A stretch of DNA of 64,000 bases from Cladopsammia gracilis. Lineage: Eukaryota; Cnidaria; Anthozoa; Scleractinia; Dendrophylliidae. A program made the translations under genes and the position numbers. The notes under the pieces were generated by a model, which saw only the letters and a list, made by a program, of their open reading frames with translations, searched no databases and was not told the DNA's origin. Below are positions 44,165 to 54,875 of the stretch, one piece after another (position 1 is the first letter of the stretch; every line of letters starts with the position of its first letter). The DNA lies in contig JAJGOT010000205.1 of assembly GCA_022457155.1 (NCBI GenBank), positions 579,001 to 643,000 on the forward strand, written 5' to 3'.

Positions 44165-44185
44165 ATTAAATTACAAAACATTAAA
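44165..44185 (+). terminator. Possible poly(A) signals of the PKD1-like gene
   Basis: ATTAAA occurs at 44165-44170 and 44180-44185, about 80-100 nt after the stop codon and after a G18 run (44101-44118). Position fits a short 3' UTR. The signal is the weaker variant, and the real site cannot be confirmed from sequence. Confidence 0.3.
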
Positions 44186-44345
44186 CATACATAAGCTTTC
44201 GTTACACGTTTACAGGTTAAAGTAAAGGAGTGGCTTCCTAGAGAAAACTTTGCGTTTTGACTTTTAGAATATAGAACTGATCTTTGCACAATTGTCCTAT
44301 CTCTTACAAAATCAAAAAAATGAGAGACATTCGTGAGTCTATGGT

Positions 44346-44594
44346 CTATTTTTTTGCAGAAAGATATGTCTTGCCAAGTAGGATAAAATAATTAAATATG
44401 CGAGTTTTGGGATCTTCGGGATTGTAGCCATACATTATACATAATTCATCTACTGAATAGCAATCACCACTTTGGTTGTTCCACAGCCAATCACTTCGAT
44501 CGAAAACTTTTGAATTATACCTCAGGTAACTAACATGTGTTAGTGTTTCTTGCAAGTTACAATGATTGCAAAGAGGAGAGTCTGCGGTCGTCAT
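44346..44594 (-). pseudogene. LINE C-terminal fragment (zinc-knuckle-type end)
   Basis: The 82-codon frame reads DSPLCNHCNLQETLTHV, then WLWNNQSGDCYSVDELCIMY and NYFILLGKTYLSAKK. The C-x2-C...H pattern followed by a hydrophobic/aromatic end is typical of the extreme C-terminus of L1/Tx1-like reverse transcriptases. The rest of the element is not found here. Confidence 0.6.
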
Positions 44595-45423
44595 TTTATA
44601 TATCTATCACCATATGGTAGGATATTATGAATGATCTTAATTGAAACATGCATAGTTCAACTTCAACTTTATTGAGACAGTAAAGCCAATAGGCATCACA
44701 CTAACTGTAAAACTATATATACAATATATAATAAAATACGATTAAAATAAAAAATAAATAACTATAAATTAACGTGAACAATTATACAACAATAAATAAA
44801 TAAATAATAAAATAGAGATAAACAAATAAATAAGTAGGTAAAACTATTCAATTCAGATAATATCTTGGTAAGTTAGTCTAAGTGTTTAACAAGTTCTTCC
44901 TTAAATTTATCAAAGGAGCGGATTGTTGCTATATTTGATGGAAGATTATTCCAATCTCTAGCAGTTCTTATAAAAAAATAATATTAAATACATCTTTAGT
45001 GCTCGTTTGGGCTTGTAATTTAAACTTATGGCTGTTCCTTGTGCGCAGTTCTTTGGACATTTGTAGATCAGTAAGACTCTGTGTTCGTGCAACGATAGTC
45101 TCCTTTACAAAAACGAGCCGCAGATCTTCAAGTTGAACTTGTTCAATTTTGTCTACATCACATTTGTAATGAGGATCCCATGATGTCGTTGCATTCTCCA
45201 GTTTTTTCTTGACATCTTCTGTGCTGAACTAAAAGTTCCGGTTTTTTTTTGTATTTCAAAATTGTTTGTTATTCTATTTGGATACATTACATTATACATT
45301 ATACTTCACATACACCATTTACATTTACATTGGCATTTACATTTACAAACAAGTCGTAAATTAAAAAGTTTCAGATTAAGACTATTAAGTAACATTAATA
45401 AATAACATGTGCGTTTCAAAGGT

Positions 45424-45467
<44 letters not shown>

Positions 45468-45890
45468 TTTATTTCACACAGAATTCAGAAAGTATACACT
45501 TATTTACACTATTTGTTTATATTCGATGATTAATATATTTACCCCATTTCTTGATATGCACAGCTAATTTAATTTTTGACTTGGCGATCCCATTTTCGAG
45601 TTGATAAACCGAGTCGATTCTTGATAAAAGGACATTAAAAGATGGTTTTAAAGTGTTGCTTCTGCAGCAATAGATATATTGTTTCGCAATAATTACAATG
45701 TGATTTAACAACAAGAGATCATCCTTTATTTTCCATAGACCAAACATTTTATCGATATCAGAAAGTGATGTAATTTCAATATTCCTATCGTTACACCAAT
45801 CCATAAGATCTGTCCAAAGTGTTATGATAATGGGGCAGGATAGATGTTCATGTTTTAACATCTATTTATGAACATCTAAAAGTTCCGTTT
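45424..45890 (-). mobile_element. Second LINE 3' end inserted in the first, with (ATT)n tail
   Basis: The minus-strand frame 45517-45861 reads HLSCPIIITLWTDLMDWCND, MFGLWKIKDDLLLLNHIVII and KQYIYCCRSN, a typical C-terminus of L1/Tx1-type elements. The 3' end reads GTGTGAAATAAAGTTATTATT and continues in a triplet tail (45424-45467). It splits the older LINE. Confidence 0.65.
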
Positions 45891-47512
45891 TATTACATGT
45901 AAACCTAGCGTCTTATTGGCTTTAGATGTGATATTTTGTACATGTTCTTTCCATCTTAATTTATTATCTAATTGTACGCCCAAATATGGATGTGAATCAA
46001 CATTGTATAGAACAACAAAAGGTGTATTCTCTACAGTCTCAAAGTGGTAAATCCTTCTTCACTGAAGTACACATGGTGGAACATTTTTAGGGATTGAATT
46101 CCATTTGCCACTTATTTTGCATTTTGCCATAATTCCAGCTTCATCAGATCATTTTGGAGCAATTAGCCATCAGTGGTTGGATTTACTATGGTAGCATACA
46201 CTAAGCAGTCATCTGCGAACAATTGGGTTTTACATTGAAGATCGAGCGGCAAGTCATTTATGTAAGGATCCATGCAATACAGTCCCCTGTAGAACACCGG
46301 ATGTAACTTTTTGTTTGTTTGATACTGCTCCATCACATACTACTTGTTGTGTCCGTTGTGTGAGGAAAGACTCCATCCACTGGCGTAACTGTCTTCGTAA
46401 TTCATAAAATTCCAGTTTATTTAACAACCGTTGGTGTGGGACTTTATCGAATGCTTTTAAAAAATCTCATATGCCCAAATGGAGTGATTCATTACACTGC
46501 ACTGCATGTGTTATATCGTGGACAGTAGTGATAAGTTGAGTTTCTGTTGCCGAACGTTTGGATCTGAAACTGCATTTGTTGGGAGTCCACCAGTATGTTA
46601 TTCAACTCAAGATGTTTCATGATGTGGCTATGTATGATACGTTCCAAAATCTTACATGTTACGCAAGTAAGGGAAATGGGCCTATAGTTGCCGGGATTAC
46701 TTTTCCCTCCGTTTTTGTAGACACCACAGATGTTAGCTTCCGTCCATTGTTTTGGTACAATAGCGTTATCAATAGATGTTTGGAATATATCACGAAGTAT
46801 TGGTGCAATTTCAATAGCAGACATCTTTAAGAGCCATGGGTATAATTGGTCAGGTCCTTATCATCCTCGAGTTTCAGGAGTTGTGCCTCAATCCCTTTGC
46901 AGTTCATTCTAAGTGGTTGAATGTTAGGTACTCCGCTATTCCCAAGAGTTGGCACATGGCTCAGGTTTTCATCGGTGAATACACTAGTGAATTGTGAGTT
47001 AAGAGCATCTGCCTTGGTCTTTGGTTCACTTACCACTAATCCATTGATCTCTAGGTCAGCCACACCTACTTTTTCACTTTTTAACCTTTTTTATATAAGA
47101 CCAGAATGACTTGGGTTTGTCTTTAATAGATTGAACCAGGAATTCAGATGTATATTGATTACGTGACCTTGACAGCTCATTGTGTAAACTTTTCCTAATT
47201 GAGCTAAAATTTGCCCAGTCTTTTTGCCCAGTTGTTTCTTTAGTTATCTTAAAAGGAAGCATGTTCATTGCATTTCTACTCCTTGTCTACAGAACCTAGT
47301 ATTGGCTAATGGTTCTTCAAATTTCTTTGAATAAAGATATTTCGAGCACGCACGAGTTTATTGGCTTTACAGAATTTTTTTCTTTTGCGTCTGGTGTATT
47401 TATGTTACAAACTAATCTCAGAGAACGCTGATATAAAACCATACAGCTTAGTAGGTGCTTTGAGACCAGTTTTCAAGCAGAATTTGTTAAAAAAGGATAA
47501 AAGGACTTTATA

Positions 47513-47517
47513 GTCAG
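47513..47517. repeat. Target-site duplication GTCAG, left
   Basis: GTCAG precedes the 5' LTR and is repeated at 54600-54604 after the 3' LTR. Confidence 0.9.
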
Positions 47518-47930
47518 TGTAAGATCCAAGCGTAAGATTTTTTGCATAATTCGTTTTTCCCTTTTGTTGCGTACGTATCAGGCAGTTCATTCTAGTTCGC
47601 GCCTAGCGCAGTTCTCTTTGGTCTTCCAAGTGCCTTCGCCGCGTTTTACGCAGTTCGCTACAGCAGCAGTTTTCTCTGGCCGTAACAATGTAAGTGTGTT
47701 TTCGCAGTCCTCGCTTATCGCAGTTTCGTTGTTTCTTTATGTCGAATTTCCTTAGTCGCAACTTGTAATTTTTTTGCTCTTTTACTGTTTTTAGTTTCAA
47801 CCCACGCACCCACGTACAACTAGTTCTTTGCATCACGTCTTCGCATCAAATAAACCTTCGTTTGAATAGTGGATTTGTTGGTGGTGTTGTCATTTCCGGC
47901 CACGAGAGCTATTCGCTTACTGCAGTTTCA
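47518..47930 (+). repeat. 5' LTR of the BEL/Pao element (413 bp)
   Basis: Starts TGTAAGATCCAAGCG and ends CTGCAGTTTCA (TG...CA). It is the same length as 54187-54599, and I found no difference on comparing them by eye. AATAAA at about 47849-47854 may be its poly(A) signal. Confidence 0.95.
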
Positions 47931-47965
47931 TCGTTGAAAATTGTTCAAGACATGTCGTTTTCGTC

Positions 47966-50668
47966 ATGAGCGTAAGCCATTGGCAGTTTACAGAGCCCAT
48001 CGCCCGGCGAGTTGGAACACGTGTGCGACAGTCGAATCGTACGTTGAATTTTGAAGCTGTTCGCCTGGAAAGACTTCGTTTAAAGAAAAATTCAAGATCG
48101 GGTCACGCATCTACAGTTACCGCCATTTCGAATGAAATCTCTGGTTTGTTATCTGACGATCGCAGTCTTCAGGAGGTGAAAGAGAAGCTTGTTCATTTGG
48201 ACAGCGCCTTTGAAAGATTTAGAGAGGCCCATCGCGACTATGTCAGTGAAATTCCGGATGAGAATGCCATTGCTGAGGGTCAGCGCTATCTTGAAAACAA
48301 AGAGAGAAAGTTCTGTGTTTTCCGTCAGCAGATCATCGATTGGATCACTGAGACTGAGCACAAACTGTTGGCAGAATCGCTTCAAGTGGATTCAGCGGTG
48401 AAACCTGAGGATTCAATTAGCTGTGCTGGCACGTCGATTCCTTCTCGTGCTTCCAAGGTTTCAAAACATTCAAGTCGAACAAGTTCCCGTGGTGGCCGTG
48501 CTTCATCAGTTGCAACTGCAAGAGCCAAAGAAGCCGCAAGAGTTGCTGAGCTAAAAGCCGAAATTTCTATGCTTGAAAAGCGTCAGGCTCTCGAAGAGAA
48601 AAAGTTTCGTCTGCAACAGGAAGAGTTCCGCCTTAAGCTTGAAGCTGAAGTGGTTAAGACATCAGCAAAGGAGAGGGTCTACGCAGCAATGACCACCCCT
48701 TCTCTACCAGAACTAAAGCCCTTGAAATTGGAAACAGAGTTCCAGAATCAGGATCCGCCAGTTACCTGTTCCCGCGAGAAAAGAACGATCCCAAGAGAAG
48801 CTCCCCACGCAGTCCAGGGCGCGTCTGGGGATTCCCTTCCGGTTGACCCGCCTGAACACTCAGCTTCCGCAGTCGGTGAGGATCTACGAAAGGAGACGAT
48901 TGGTTTACAGCGCCAGCAGACTGTCCTGCAGCTTCAGCAGAATAGAATAGTGGAATTGTTGGCGCACAATCAGAATAGAAGCAGACTTCCACAGCCCCGT
49001 GTTTCTGTCTTTGACGGAAACCCCATTGAGTACCGCACCTTCGTTCGCGCTTTTGAGAGTTTGATTGAGTCCAGAACATATAGTAGTACTGACAGACTAT
49101 ACTATCTGGAGCAATTCACCGCAGGGGACGTTAAAGAACTTGTAAGATCCTGTCATCATTTACCGCCGGAAGAAGGTTATGTTGAGGCTCGCAGGCTTTT
49201 GAAAAGGAAGTACGGCGATGATTACCGCATAGCATCCGCTTATGAGACAAAGGCCCTCGACTGGCCGAGCATAAAGGCAGAAGATGGTATGGCTTTAAAC
49301 CGTTTTTCAATCTTTCTGGCAAGTTGTAAGAACGCTTTGGCAGGTAGCCAGTACATCTCCAAATTTGATCAACCGGGAAACATCCAAAAGTTGGTGCTCA
49401 AGCTTCCTTACAACATGAGGGAGAGATGGCGTCGCACAGCCGATGACATTATGGAACGACAGATTAGGCCAGTGCACTTCAGTGACCTCGTTGCTTTTGT
49501 TGATCGTGAAGCTAGAATACTAACCAACCCAGTCTTTGGCAAGATCTCCGATTCCGTACGATCGGCGCCTGGTCAGCGGTCCTCTGGTGGAAAGACATCC
49601 AATTCTAAGAACCTCAGTCTTTTAGCGCAAGTAGAAGGCAGCGAAAGTCCCCCCAGTGAGACAGTTCCGCAAGGTGCAAAGAAGCAAAGTCAGCGCGCCG
49701 ATGGAGAGCAGAGACCTCAGGCTCGCAAGGATCAGGCATCTGGAACCGATTCCGCTCCCTCGAAAGGAAAAGTTCGGTGTCTCTATTGTAACAGAAACCA
49801 CGCCCTTGAGGATTGCCAGTCATTACGGTGGAAACCCTACCCAGAAAGGATTCAGTTCCTGGTATCTAACAAATTGTGCTTCGGATGTTTATCTAATGAA
49901 CATGTCTCAAGGTTTTGCACGCAAAGGAAAGCTTGTAAAATTGCGAACTGTAAAAGAAAGCATCCTACTATTCTACACACAAGCCCTCGTGAGAGAGCAG
50001 CAGTAGATGTCGGTGTTGGCACGGAGGACGACCTTACCACTCAGGCTCGTAGTAACATGGTAAACATGGGCACCAGTGCCAACGGCCGGACCTTGGATGA
50101 GAGTCACAGGACAGGCATGGCCATAATACCAGTTAAAGTAAGGGCAAGGAACAGTGATCAGAGGGTCATCACTTATGCCTTCCTGGATAGCGGCAGCAAC
50201 TCTAGTTTCTGTACTGAATCACTGATGAAGCAGCTCGGGATTAGCGGTCAGCAGGTCAAGATATCGCTGTCTACCCTGGAAAAGAAGAATAGCGTCGCCA
50301 ACAGCTTCCTAGTTCGCGATCTTCTTGTGTCCGATTTGGACGAGAACGAGTGGGTTAGCCTCCCAACCCTTTACACCAGACCGGAGATCCCTGTTTGCAG
50401 CAGTGACATTCCAACTCAAGAGGACGTTGATCAGTGGCCCCACCTGCAAGGAGTCTTTCTGCCACATCTCGATGCTGAAGTTGGCCTTTTAATTGCCAGT
50501 GATGTTCCCATGGCCCTTGATCCACTTGCGATTAAGCACAGTCATGACGGTGGTCCATATGCTTCAAGAACGCGCATTGGCTGGGCAGTTAACGGTCCCC
50601 TTGGCCGTCGTCGCCATGGGTCACAGCCATCGAGTTTCGTTGCTAAAGTCGATCACCAGTTCCAGTAG
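47966..50668 (+). CDS. BEL/Pao Gag and aspartic protease
   Basis: 900 codons from ATG 47966 (preceded by a tiny overlapping upstream frame at 47952) to TAG 50666-50668. Residues ~190-235 form a charged coiled coil (RQALEEKKFRLQQEEFRLKL). A Gag core of the DUF1759 type follows (PRVSVFDGNPIEYRTFVRAF ... RRLLKRKYGDD). Two zinc knuckles are at ~605 (CLYCNRNHALEDC) and ~638 (CFGCLSNEHVSRFC). The retropepsin-like protease has its catalytic D-S-G-S at 741. Gag packages the RNA and the protease matures the polyprotein. The downstream pol frame continues in the same phase, so the TAG is the only break. Confidence 0.93.
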   Translation: MSVSHWQFTEPIARRVGTRVRQSNRTLNFEAVRLERLRLKKNSRSGHASTVTAISNEISGLLSDDRSLQEVKEKLVHLDSAFERFREAHRDYVSEIPDENAIAEGQRYLENKERKFCVFRQQIIDWITETEHKLLAESLQVDSAVKPEDSISCAGTSIPSRASKVSKHSSRTSSRGGRASSVATARAKEAARVAELKAEISMLEKRQALEEKKFRLQQEEFRLKLEAEVVKTSAKERVYAAMTTPSLPELKPLKLETEFQNQDPPVTCSREKRTIPREAPHAVQGASGDSLPVDPPEHSASAVGEDLRKETIGLQRQQTVLQLQQNRIVELLAHNQNRSRLPQPRVSVFDGNPIEYRTFVRAFESLIESRTYSSTDRLYYLEQFTAGDVKELVRSCHHLPPEEGYVEARRLLKRKYGDDYRIASAYETKALDWPSIKAEDGMALNRFSIFLASCKNALAGSQYISKFDQPGNIQKLVLKLPYNMRERWRRTADDIMERQIRPVHFSDLVAFVDREARILTNPVFGKISDSVRSAPGQRSSGGKTSNSKNLSLLAQVEGSESPPSETVPQGAKKQSQRADGEQRPQARKDQASGTDSAPSKGKVRCLYCNRNHALEDCQSLRWKPYPERIQFLVSNKLCFGCLSNEHVSRFCTQRKACKIANCKRKHPTILHTSPRERAAVDVGVGTEDDLTTQARSNMVNMGTSANGRTLDESHRTGMAIIPVKVRARNSDQRVITYAFLDSGSNSSFCTESLMKQLGISGQQVKISLSTLEKKNSVANSFLVRDLLVSDLDENEWVSLPTLYTRPEIPVCSSDIPTQEDVDQWPHLQGVFLPHLDAEVGLLIASDVPMALDPLAIKHSHDGGPYASRTRIGWAVNGPLGRRRHGSQPSSFVAKVDHQFQ

Positions 50669-53600
50669 ATGATAGAAGATTTCTACAATCGCGATTTTAC
50701 TGATCCGATCGTTGACGGCAAGAAAGAGATGTCTCAAGATGAACGTAGATTTATGCAGATCGCCGAGCAGACTGTGGAGTTGAGAAATGGGCGCTATCAA
50801 ATCTCTTTACCGTTTAAAGATCGCCAAGCCCCTGTACCAAACAACAAAGCTCAGGCCTGGCAGCGCGCCATTTGGTTGAAGAAGAAGTTGGAGAGAGTCC
50901 CGAAATTGTATCAAGATTACAAGGCTCTTATGGAAGACATCCTGTCTAAAGGATACGCACGCAAAGTTTCTCCTGATCAGAAGAGTCTCGTGAAGGACAC
51001 TGCCTGGTACATACCACACCATGGAGTATACCATCCTCACAAGCCGGGAAAAATCCGCGTTGTGTTTGATTGTTCAGCCAAGTTTATGGGCAAGTCTCTC
51101 AACGACATGTTGTACAAGGGCCCAGACCTAACCAGTTCGCTTGTTGGAGTCCTTTCAAGGTTTCGCGAGGATAGAGTAGCAGTTATGGCGGATATAGAGT
51201 CCATGTTCTATCAAGTTAGAGTTCCGGATCCCGACAGTTCCTTTCTGTGGTTCCTTTGGTGGGAGGATGGCAATATGGCGCGCGAACTGCAGGAATATCA
51301 AGTGGTCGTACACCTGTTCGGAGCCATTTCGTCACCAGCTTGCGCAAACTTCGCACTCCGTAAGACAGCAGAAGATAATCGACACAGCTTCCCTCCTGAC
51401 GTCATTAGCACAGTTAAAAGGAATTTTTATGTGGACGATTGTCTAAAGTCCCTTCCTTCCGAGTTGCAAACCGTCGAGCTTGTTGACAGTTTACGAACTT
51501 TACTTGCACGTGGTGGTTTTAGGTTAACCAAATGGGTCAGCAACAGCCGTGGTGTTCGGGAAGCCATTCCTGAGCAGGAGCGAGCGAAAGAGATCAAGAA
51601 CATCGACGCACGCAAGGACGAGTTGCCTGTTCAGCGAGCCCTCGGAGTTCAATGGTGCGTAGAATCGGACTCATTTCGCTTCAGAGTCAACATAAACTCT
51701 CGTCCACCAACGCGTAGGGGAATCCTGTCTGTAGCCAGTACCATTTTCGACCCGTTAGGTTTCCTATCACCCTTCATTCTTACCGCAAAAGAAATTCTTC
51801 AAGATCTCTGTCGTATCAAGCTTGGATGGGATGACGAAATCCCAGCTGAATGCACTACACGTTGGGAGAATTGGTTAACGGATCTTCCAAAGCTCTCGAA
51901 GTTTGCTGTGAGTCGCTGCTTAAAGCCAGCGGATTTTGGTCAAGTTAAATCCAGTCAGCTGCATCACTTCTCCGACGCATCTGAAGTTGCTTATGGTTCA
52001 GTGACTTATCTTCAACTTGTTAATGACGAGGACCGGGTTCATTGTTCTTTCCTATTTGGTAAATCACGCGTTGCCCCTTTGAAAGCCGTTTCGGTTCCTC
52101 GATTAGAGCTCTCAGCCGCGACCGTTTCTGTGCGACTAGACAAGATGCTCAAAGGGGAGCTAGAGATGCCTCTTAATTCCGAATCCGTGTTTTGGACAGA
52201 CAGCATGTCATTACTTCGTTATGTGAAGAACGAAAATGCGCGATTTCATACGTTCGTTGCCAATCGAATTGCCATACTACGAGACGGCTCAAGTCCAGAT
52301 CAGTGGCGCTTTGTGGAAGGTGTAGTTAATCCTGGAGATTACACTTCAAGAGCAATGATCGCCGATGCTTTGATGAGTTGTCAAAGATGGTTAATGGGGC
52401 CGGAGTTTCTATGGAAGCCAGAAGAAGATTGGCCTAGGAACCCTGCTTCATCGCTCGTTACTTTTCAAGACGGAGACCCGGAAGTGAAAGTGGTTTACAA
52501 GGTTTGTCAGGCCTCAGTATCCGAGTCTGCCCATCCTTTAGTTGAGTACTTTCAACGAGCGTCTTCATGGCACCGACTGAAGAAGTCAGTTGCATGGTTC
52601 TTATGGTACCGTGGAAACTTGCGAAGACTAAGTAAACGCGGGAAATCAAGAGAGCCAATCCAATCCGCCCCCATCCTTTCTTTACCACCGATCACCGTTG
52701 CAGAGATGGAAATCGCTGAGCTGGAGATCCTTAGGAATGTGCAGCAGTTTCATTTTCCGGAAGAGCTTGAGTTGCTGAGCAAGTCTGTAAACGGTGCGCA
52801 AGTCAAGAAGAGTAGCTGTCTTCGAGGCCTGGATCCCGTCCTAGTCAACGGAGTTTTACGTGTCGGTGGGAGACTAAGTTTAGCGTCCACTGCATTCGAG
52901 ACCAAACACCAGATTATTCTACCCAAGAACGATCACGTGACCAACCTTGTAGTTGAGTATTACCATCTGATCTCCGGACACTCAGGCAGAGAGTACGTTA
53001 TCAGTGTTGCGCGCGAGAAGTTTTGGATCATAAATGCCAGTTCTGTTGTTAGAAAGGTCCTTTCCAAGTGTTTTAGTTGCCGGCGACGTCAAGGCCCAGT
53101 TTGTGAACAGAAGATGGCTGACCTACCCGTGGATCGTGTTACCCCTTGTCAACCACCTTTCACATCCGTCGGCATTGATTGTTTTGGTCCTTTTCAGGTA
53201 CGCCGTGGGCGAAGTCTTGTGAAAAGATATGGGGTTATTTTCACATGCCTTGCAATCCGTGCAGTACACCTCGAGGACGCCAACAGCTTGGAAACCGATT
53301 CGTTCTTGATGGCACTCAGACGATTCGTGGCAAGAAGGGGTCAAGTAAAGGAGATTAGATCCGATAATGGAACCAATTTCACCGGCGGAGAGAGAGAGCT
53401 TAGGGAATCTATCGATGCGTGGAATCACAGCAAAATTCACGAAGCACTACTCCAGAAGAATATCAAGTGGAGCTTTAATCCCCCGTATGGCTCCCATCAT
53501 GGAGGCGTTTGGGAACGCTGCATTCGCACTACGCGGAAGATCCTTCGAGCCTTGCTTCAAACTCAAACTGTTGACGATGAAGGCTTAGCCACGCTCCTGT

Positions 53601-54049
53601 GTGAAGTGGAAAGCATTATGAATGGTCGCCCGATCACCACAGTTTCAAGTGACTCACGTGACCCGGAGCCCCTAACGCCTAACCACTTGCTCCTTTTACA
53701 ATCGGAATGTCAGATGCCCCCTGGTTTATTCCAAAAGGAAGACTCCTTGTCCCGACGCAGATGGAGACAAGTGCAGTATCTCGCTGACGTTTTTTGGAAA
53801 CGATGGTCCAGGGAGTGCCTGCCTCTGCTCCAGAGTAGACAGAAATGGACGACACTTCGCAGAAATCTAGCCGTTGGGGATATTGTCCTAGTAAGCACGG
53901 AAAACTCTCCTCGCAATTCATGGCCCCTCGGAAGGGTTGTAGAAGTTTTCGCCGACAGGAGGGGTTTGGTTCGCCGCGCCAGAGTGAAAGTTAAGGGAGC
54001 AATTTTGGAGAGGCCAATAGACAAACTTTGCCTACTTATAGAGGCTTGA
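50669..54049 (+). CDS. BEL/Pao reverse transcriptase, RNase H and integrase
   Basis: 1,126 codons in frame with the upstream gag-pro, open from directly after the TAG to TGA 54047-54049. The RT begins with KIRVVFDCSAKF and VMADIESMFYQVRV; the catalytic YVDD is at about 254. RNase H motifs are FSDAS (~434), VPRLELSAA and FWTDSMSLL. The integrase has an HHCC-type zinc-binding part (HSGREYV ... CFSCRRRQG, ~770-810) and a DDE core: D837 in GIDCFG, D899 in RSDNGTNF and E981 in CEVESIMNGRP. Nothing essential looks missing. An ATG lies right after the TAG but need not be a start. Confidence 0.94.
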   Translation: MIEDFYNRDFTDPIVDGKKEMSQDERRFMQIAEQTVELRNGRYQISLPFKDRQAPVPNNKAQAWQRAIWLKKKLERVPKLYQDYKALMEDILSKGYARKVSPDQKSLVKDTAWYIPHHGVYHPHKPGKIRVVFDCSAKFMGKSLNDMLYKGPDLTSSLVGVLSRFREDRVAVMADIESMFYQVRVPDPDSSFLWFLWWEDGNMARELQEYQVVVHLFGAISSPACANFALRKTAEDNRHSFPPDVISTVKRNFYVDDCLKSLPSELQTVELVDSLRTLLARGGFRLTKWVSNSRGVREAIPEQERAKEIKNIDARKDELPVQRALGVQWCVESDSFRFRVNINSRPPTRRGILSVASTIFDPLGFLSPFILTAKEILQDLCRIKLGWDDEIPAECTTRWENWLTDLPKLSKFAVSRCLKPADFGQVKSSQLHHFSDASEVAYGSVTYLQLVNDEDRVHCSFLFGKSRVAPLKAVSVPRLELSAATVSVRLDKMLKGELEMPLNSESVFWTDSMSLLRYVKNENARFHTFVANRIAILRDGSSPDQWRFVEGVVNPGDYTSRAMIADALMSCQRWLMGPEFLWKPEEDWPRNPASSLVTFQDGDPEVKVVYKVCQASVSESAHPLVEYFQRASSWHRLKKSVAWFLWYRGNLRRLSKRGKSREPIQSAPILSLPPITVAEMEIAELEILRNVQQFHFPEELELLSKSVNGAQVKKSSCLRGLDPVLVNGVLRVGGRLSLASTAFETKHQIILPKNDHVTNLVVEYYHLISGHSGREYVISVAREKFWIINASSVVRKVLSKCFSCRRRQGPVCEQKMADLPVDRVTPCQPPFTSVGIDCFGPFQVRRGRSLVKRYGVIFTCLAIRAVHLEDANSLETDSFLMALRRFVARRGQVKEIRSDNGTNFTGGERELRESIDAWNHSKIHEALLQKNIKWSFNPPYGSHHGGVWERCIRTTRKILRALLQTQTVDDEGLATLLCEVESIMNGRPITTVSSDSRDPEPLTPNHLLLLQSECQMPPGLFQKEDSLSRRRWRQVQYLADVFWKRWSRECLPLLQSRQKWTTLRRNLAVGDIVLVSTENSPRNSWPLGRVVEVFADRRGLVRRARVKVKGAILERPIDKLCLLIEA

Positions 54050-54186
54050 ACTCACCTTCTCAAGTAACTTTTGTACGATTTGCTAAACTCAAGACAAGAA
54101 AACATTAGAAACTCTTAGAAAGACACTTAGATCTTTTATTATTTAATTAAGTGCCTAGCGCGTGCTCGCCACTTAAGGGGCCGGTA

Positions 54187-54599
54187 TGTAAGATCCAAGC
54201 GTAAGATTTTTTGCATAATTCGTTTTTCCCTTTTGTTGCGTACGTATCAGGCAGTTCATTCTAGTTCGCGCCTAGCGCAGTTCTCTTTGGTCTTCCAAGT
54301 GCCTTCGCCGCGTTTTACGCAGTTCGCTACAGCAGCAGTTTTCTCTGGCCGTAACAATGTAAGTGTGTTTTCGCAGTCCTCGCTTATCGCAGTTTCGTTG
54401 TTTCTTTATGTCGAATTTCCTTAGTCGCAACTTGTAATTTTTTTGCTCTTTTACTGTTTTTAGTTTCAACCCACGCACCCACGTACAACTAGTTCTTTGC
54501 ATCACGTCTTCGCATCAAATAAACCTTCGTTTGAATAGTGGATTTGTTGGTGGTGTTGTCATTTCCGGCCACGAGAGCTATTCGCTTACTGCAGTTTCA
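54187..54599 (+). repeat. 3' LTR of the BEL/Pao element
   Basis: 413 bp matching 47518-47930; followed by GTCAG at 54600-54604. Confidence 0.95.
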
Positions 54600-54752
54600 G
54601 TCAGTGTCATACTGTCTGGGGATCCATTCGGCTACCCATCCTAACAAGAAAAACAACATTACACGAACATAATAGATATGAACTGTGTAGCGCCAATCGT
54701 ATCAAATGAATATGTTTGAAAAAAGTTATAAAAGCGCTTTTGAAACTAAATG

Positions 54753-54790
54753 TTCAGACGTTTCGGGACTTCTGTCCCTTCCTCAGTGAA
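54753..54790 (-). ncRNA. Hammerhead-ribozyme-like motif, left Penelope arm
   Basis: This is the inverted copy of the motif at 57260-57297, same sequence and predicted fold, pointing outward from the left arm. Confidence 0.5.
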
Positions 54791-54875
54791 TAGCCGTTAA
54801 CTGAAAACGCGCGTCAGCTATTTAAATGTTCCAAATGTCGCCATGTCACAACATTGTAGCGCGCGCGGATGAAGT

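Larger units (their letters stand above)
44640..47517 (-). pseudogene. CR1/Jockey-like LINE, decayed, reading toward the PKD1-like gene
   Basis: Read from right to left on the minus strand, the order is KPKSFWSYIKK (near 47090), then ALNSQFTSVFT, NYRPISLTCVTCKILERIIH (46492-46824), VTSGVLQGT, LFADDCLVYA (near 46200), PYLGVQLDNKLRWKEHV (near 45970) and, after an insertion at about 45240-45890, SWDPHYKCDV and DLRLVF. These are the RT and C-terminal motifs of one non-LTR element in order, with many frameshifts. The 3' end is near 44,640-44,690 (TCAATAAAGTTGAAGTTGAA). The BEL element at 47518 interrupts its 5' part. Confidence 0.8.
47518..54599 (+). mobile_element. Near-complete BEL/Pao LTR retrotransposon (7.08 kb)
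   Basis: It has two 413-bp LTRs, a 5-bp GTCAG duplication and one long gag-pro-pol frame with a single TAG. The purine stretch TTAAGGGGCCGG just before the 3' LTR can serve as polypurine tract. I could not identify a convincing tRNA primer-binding site after the 5' LTR. LTR identity indicates recent insertion, into an already decayed LINE. Host regions are not interrupted. Confidence 0.95.

Noticed and set aside
47564..47836. Identical ORFs in both BEL LTRs (also 54233-54505)
   Set aside because: LTRs are non-coding; identity only reflects the recent insertion.
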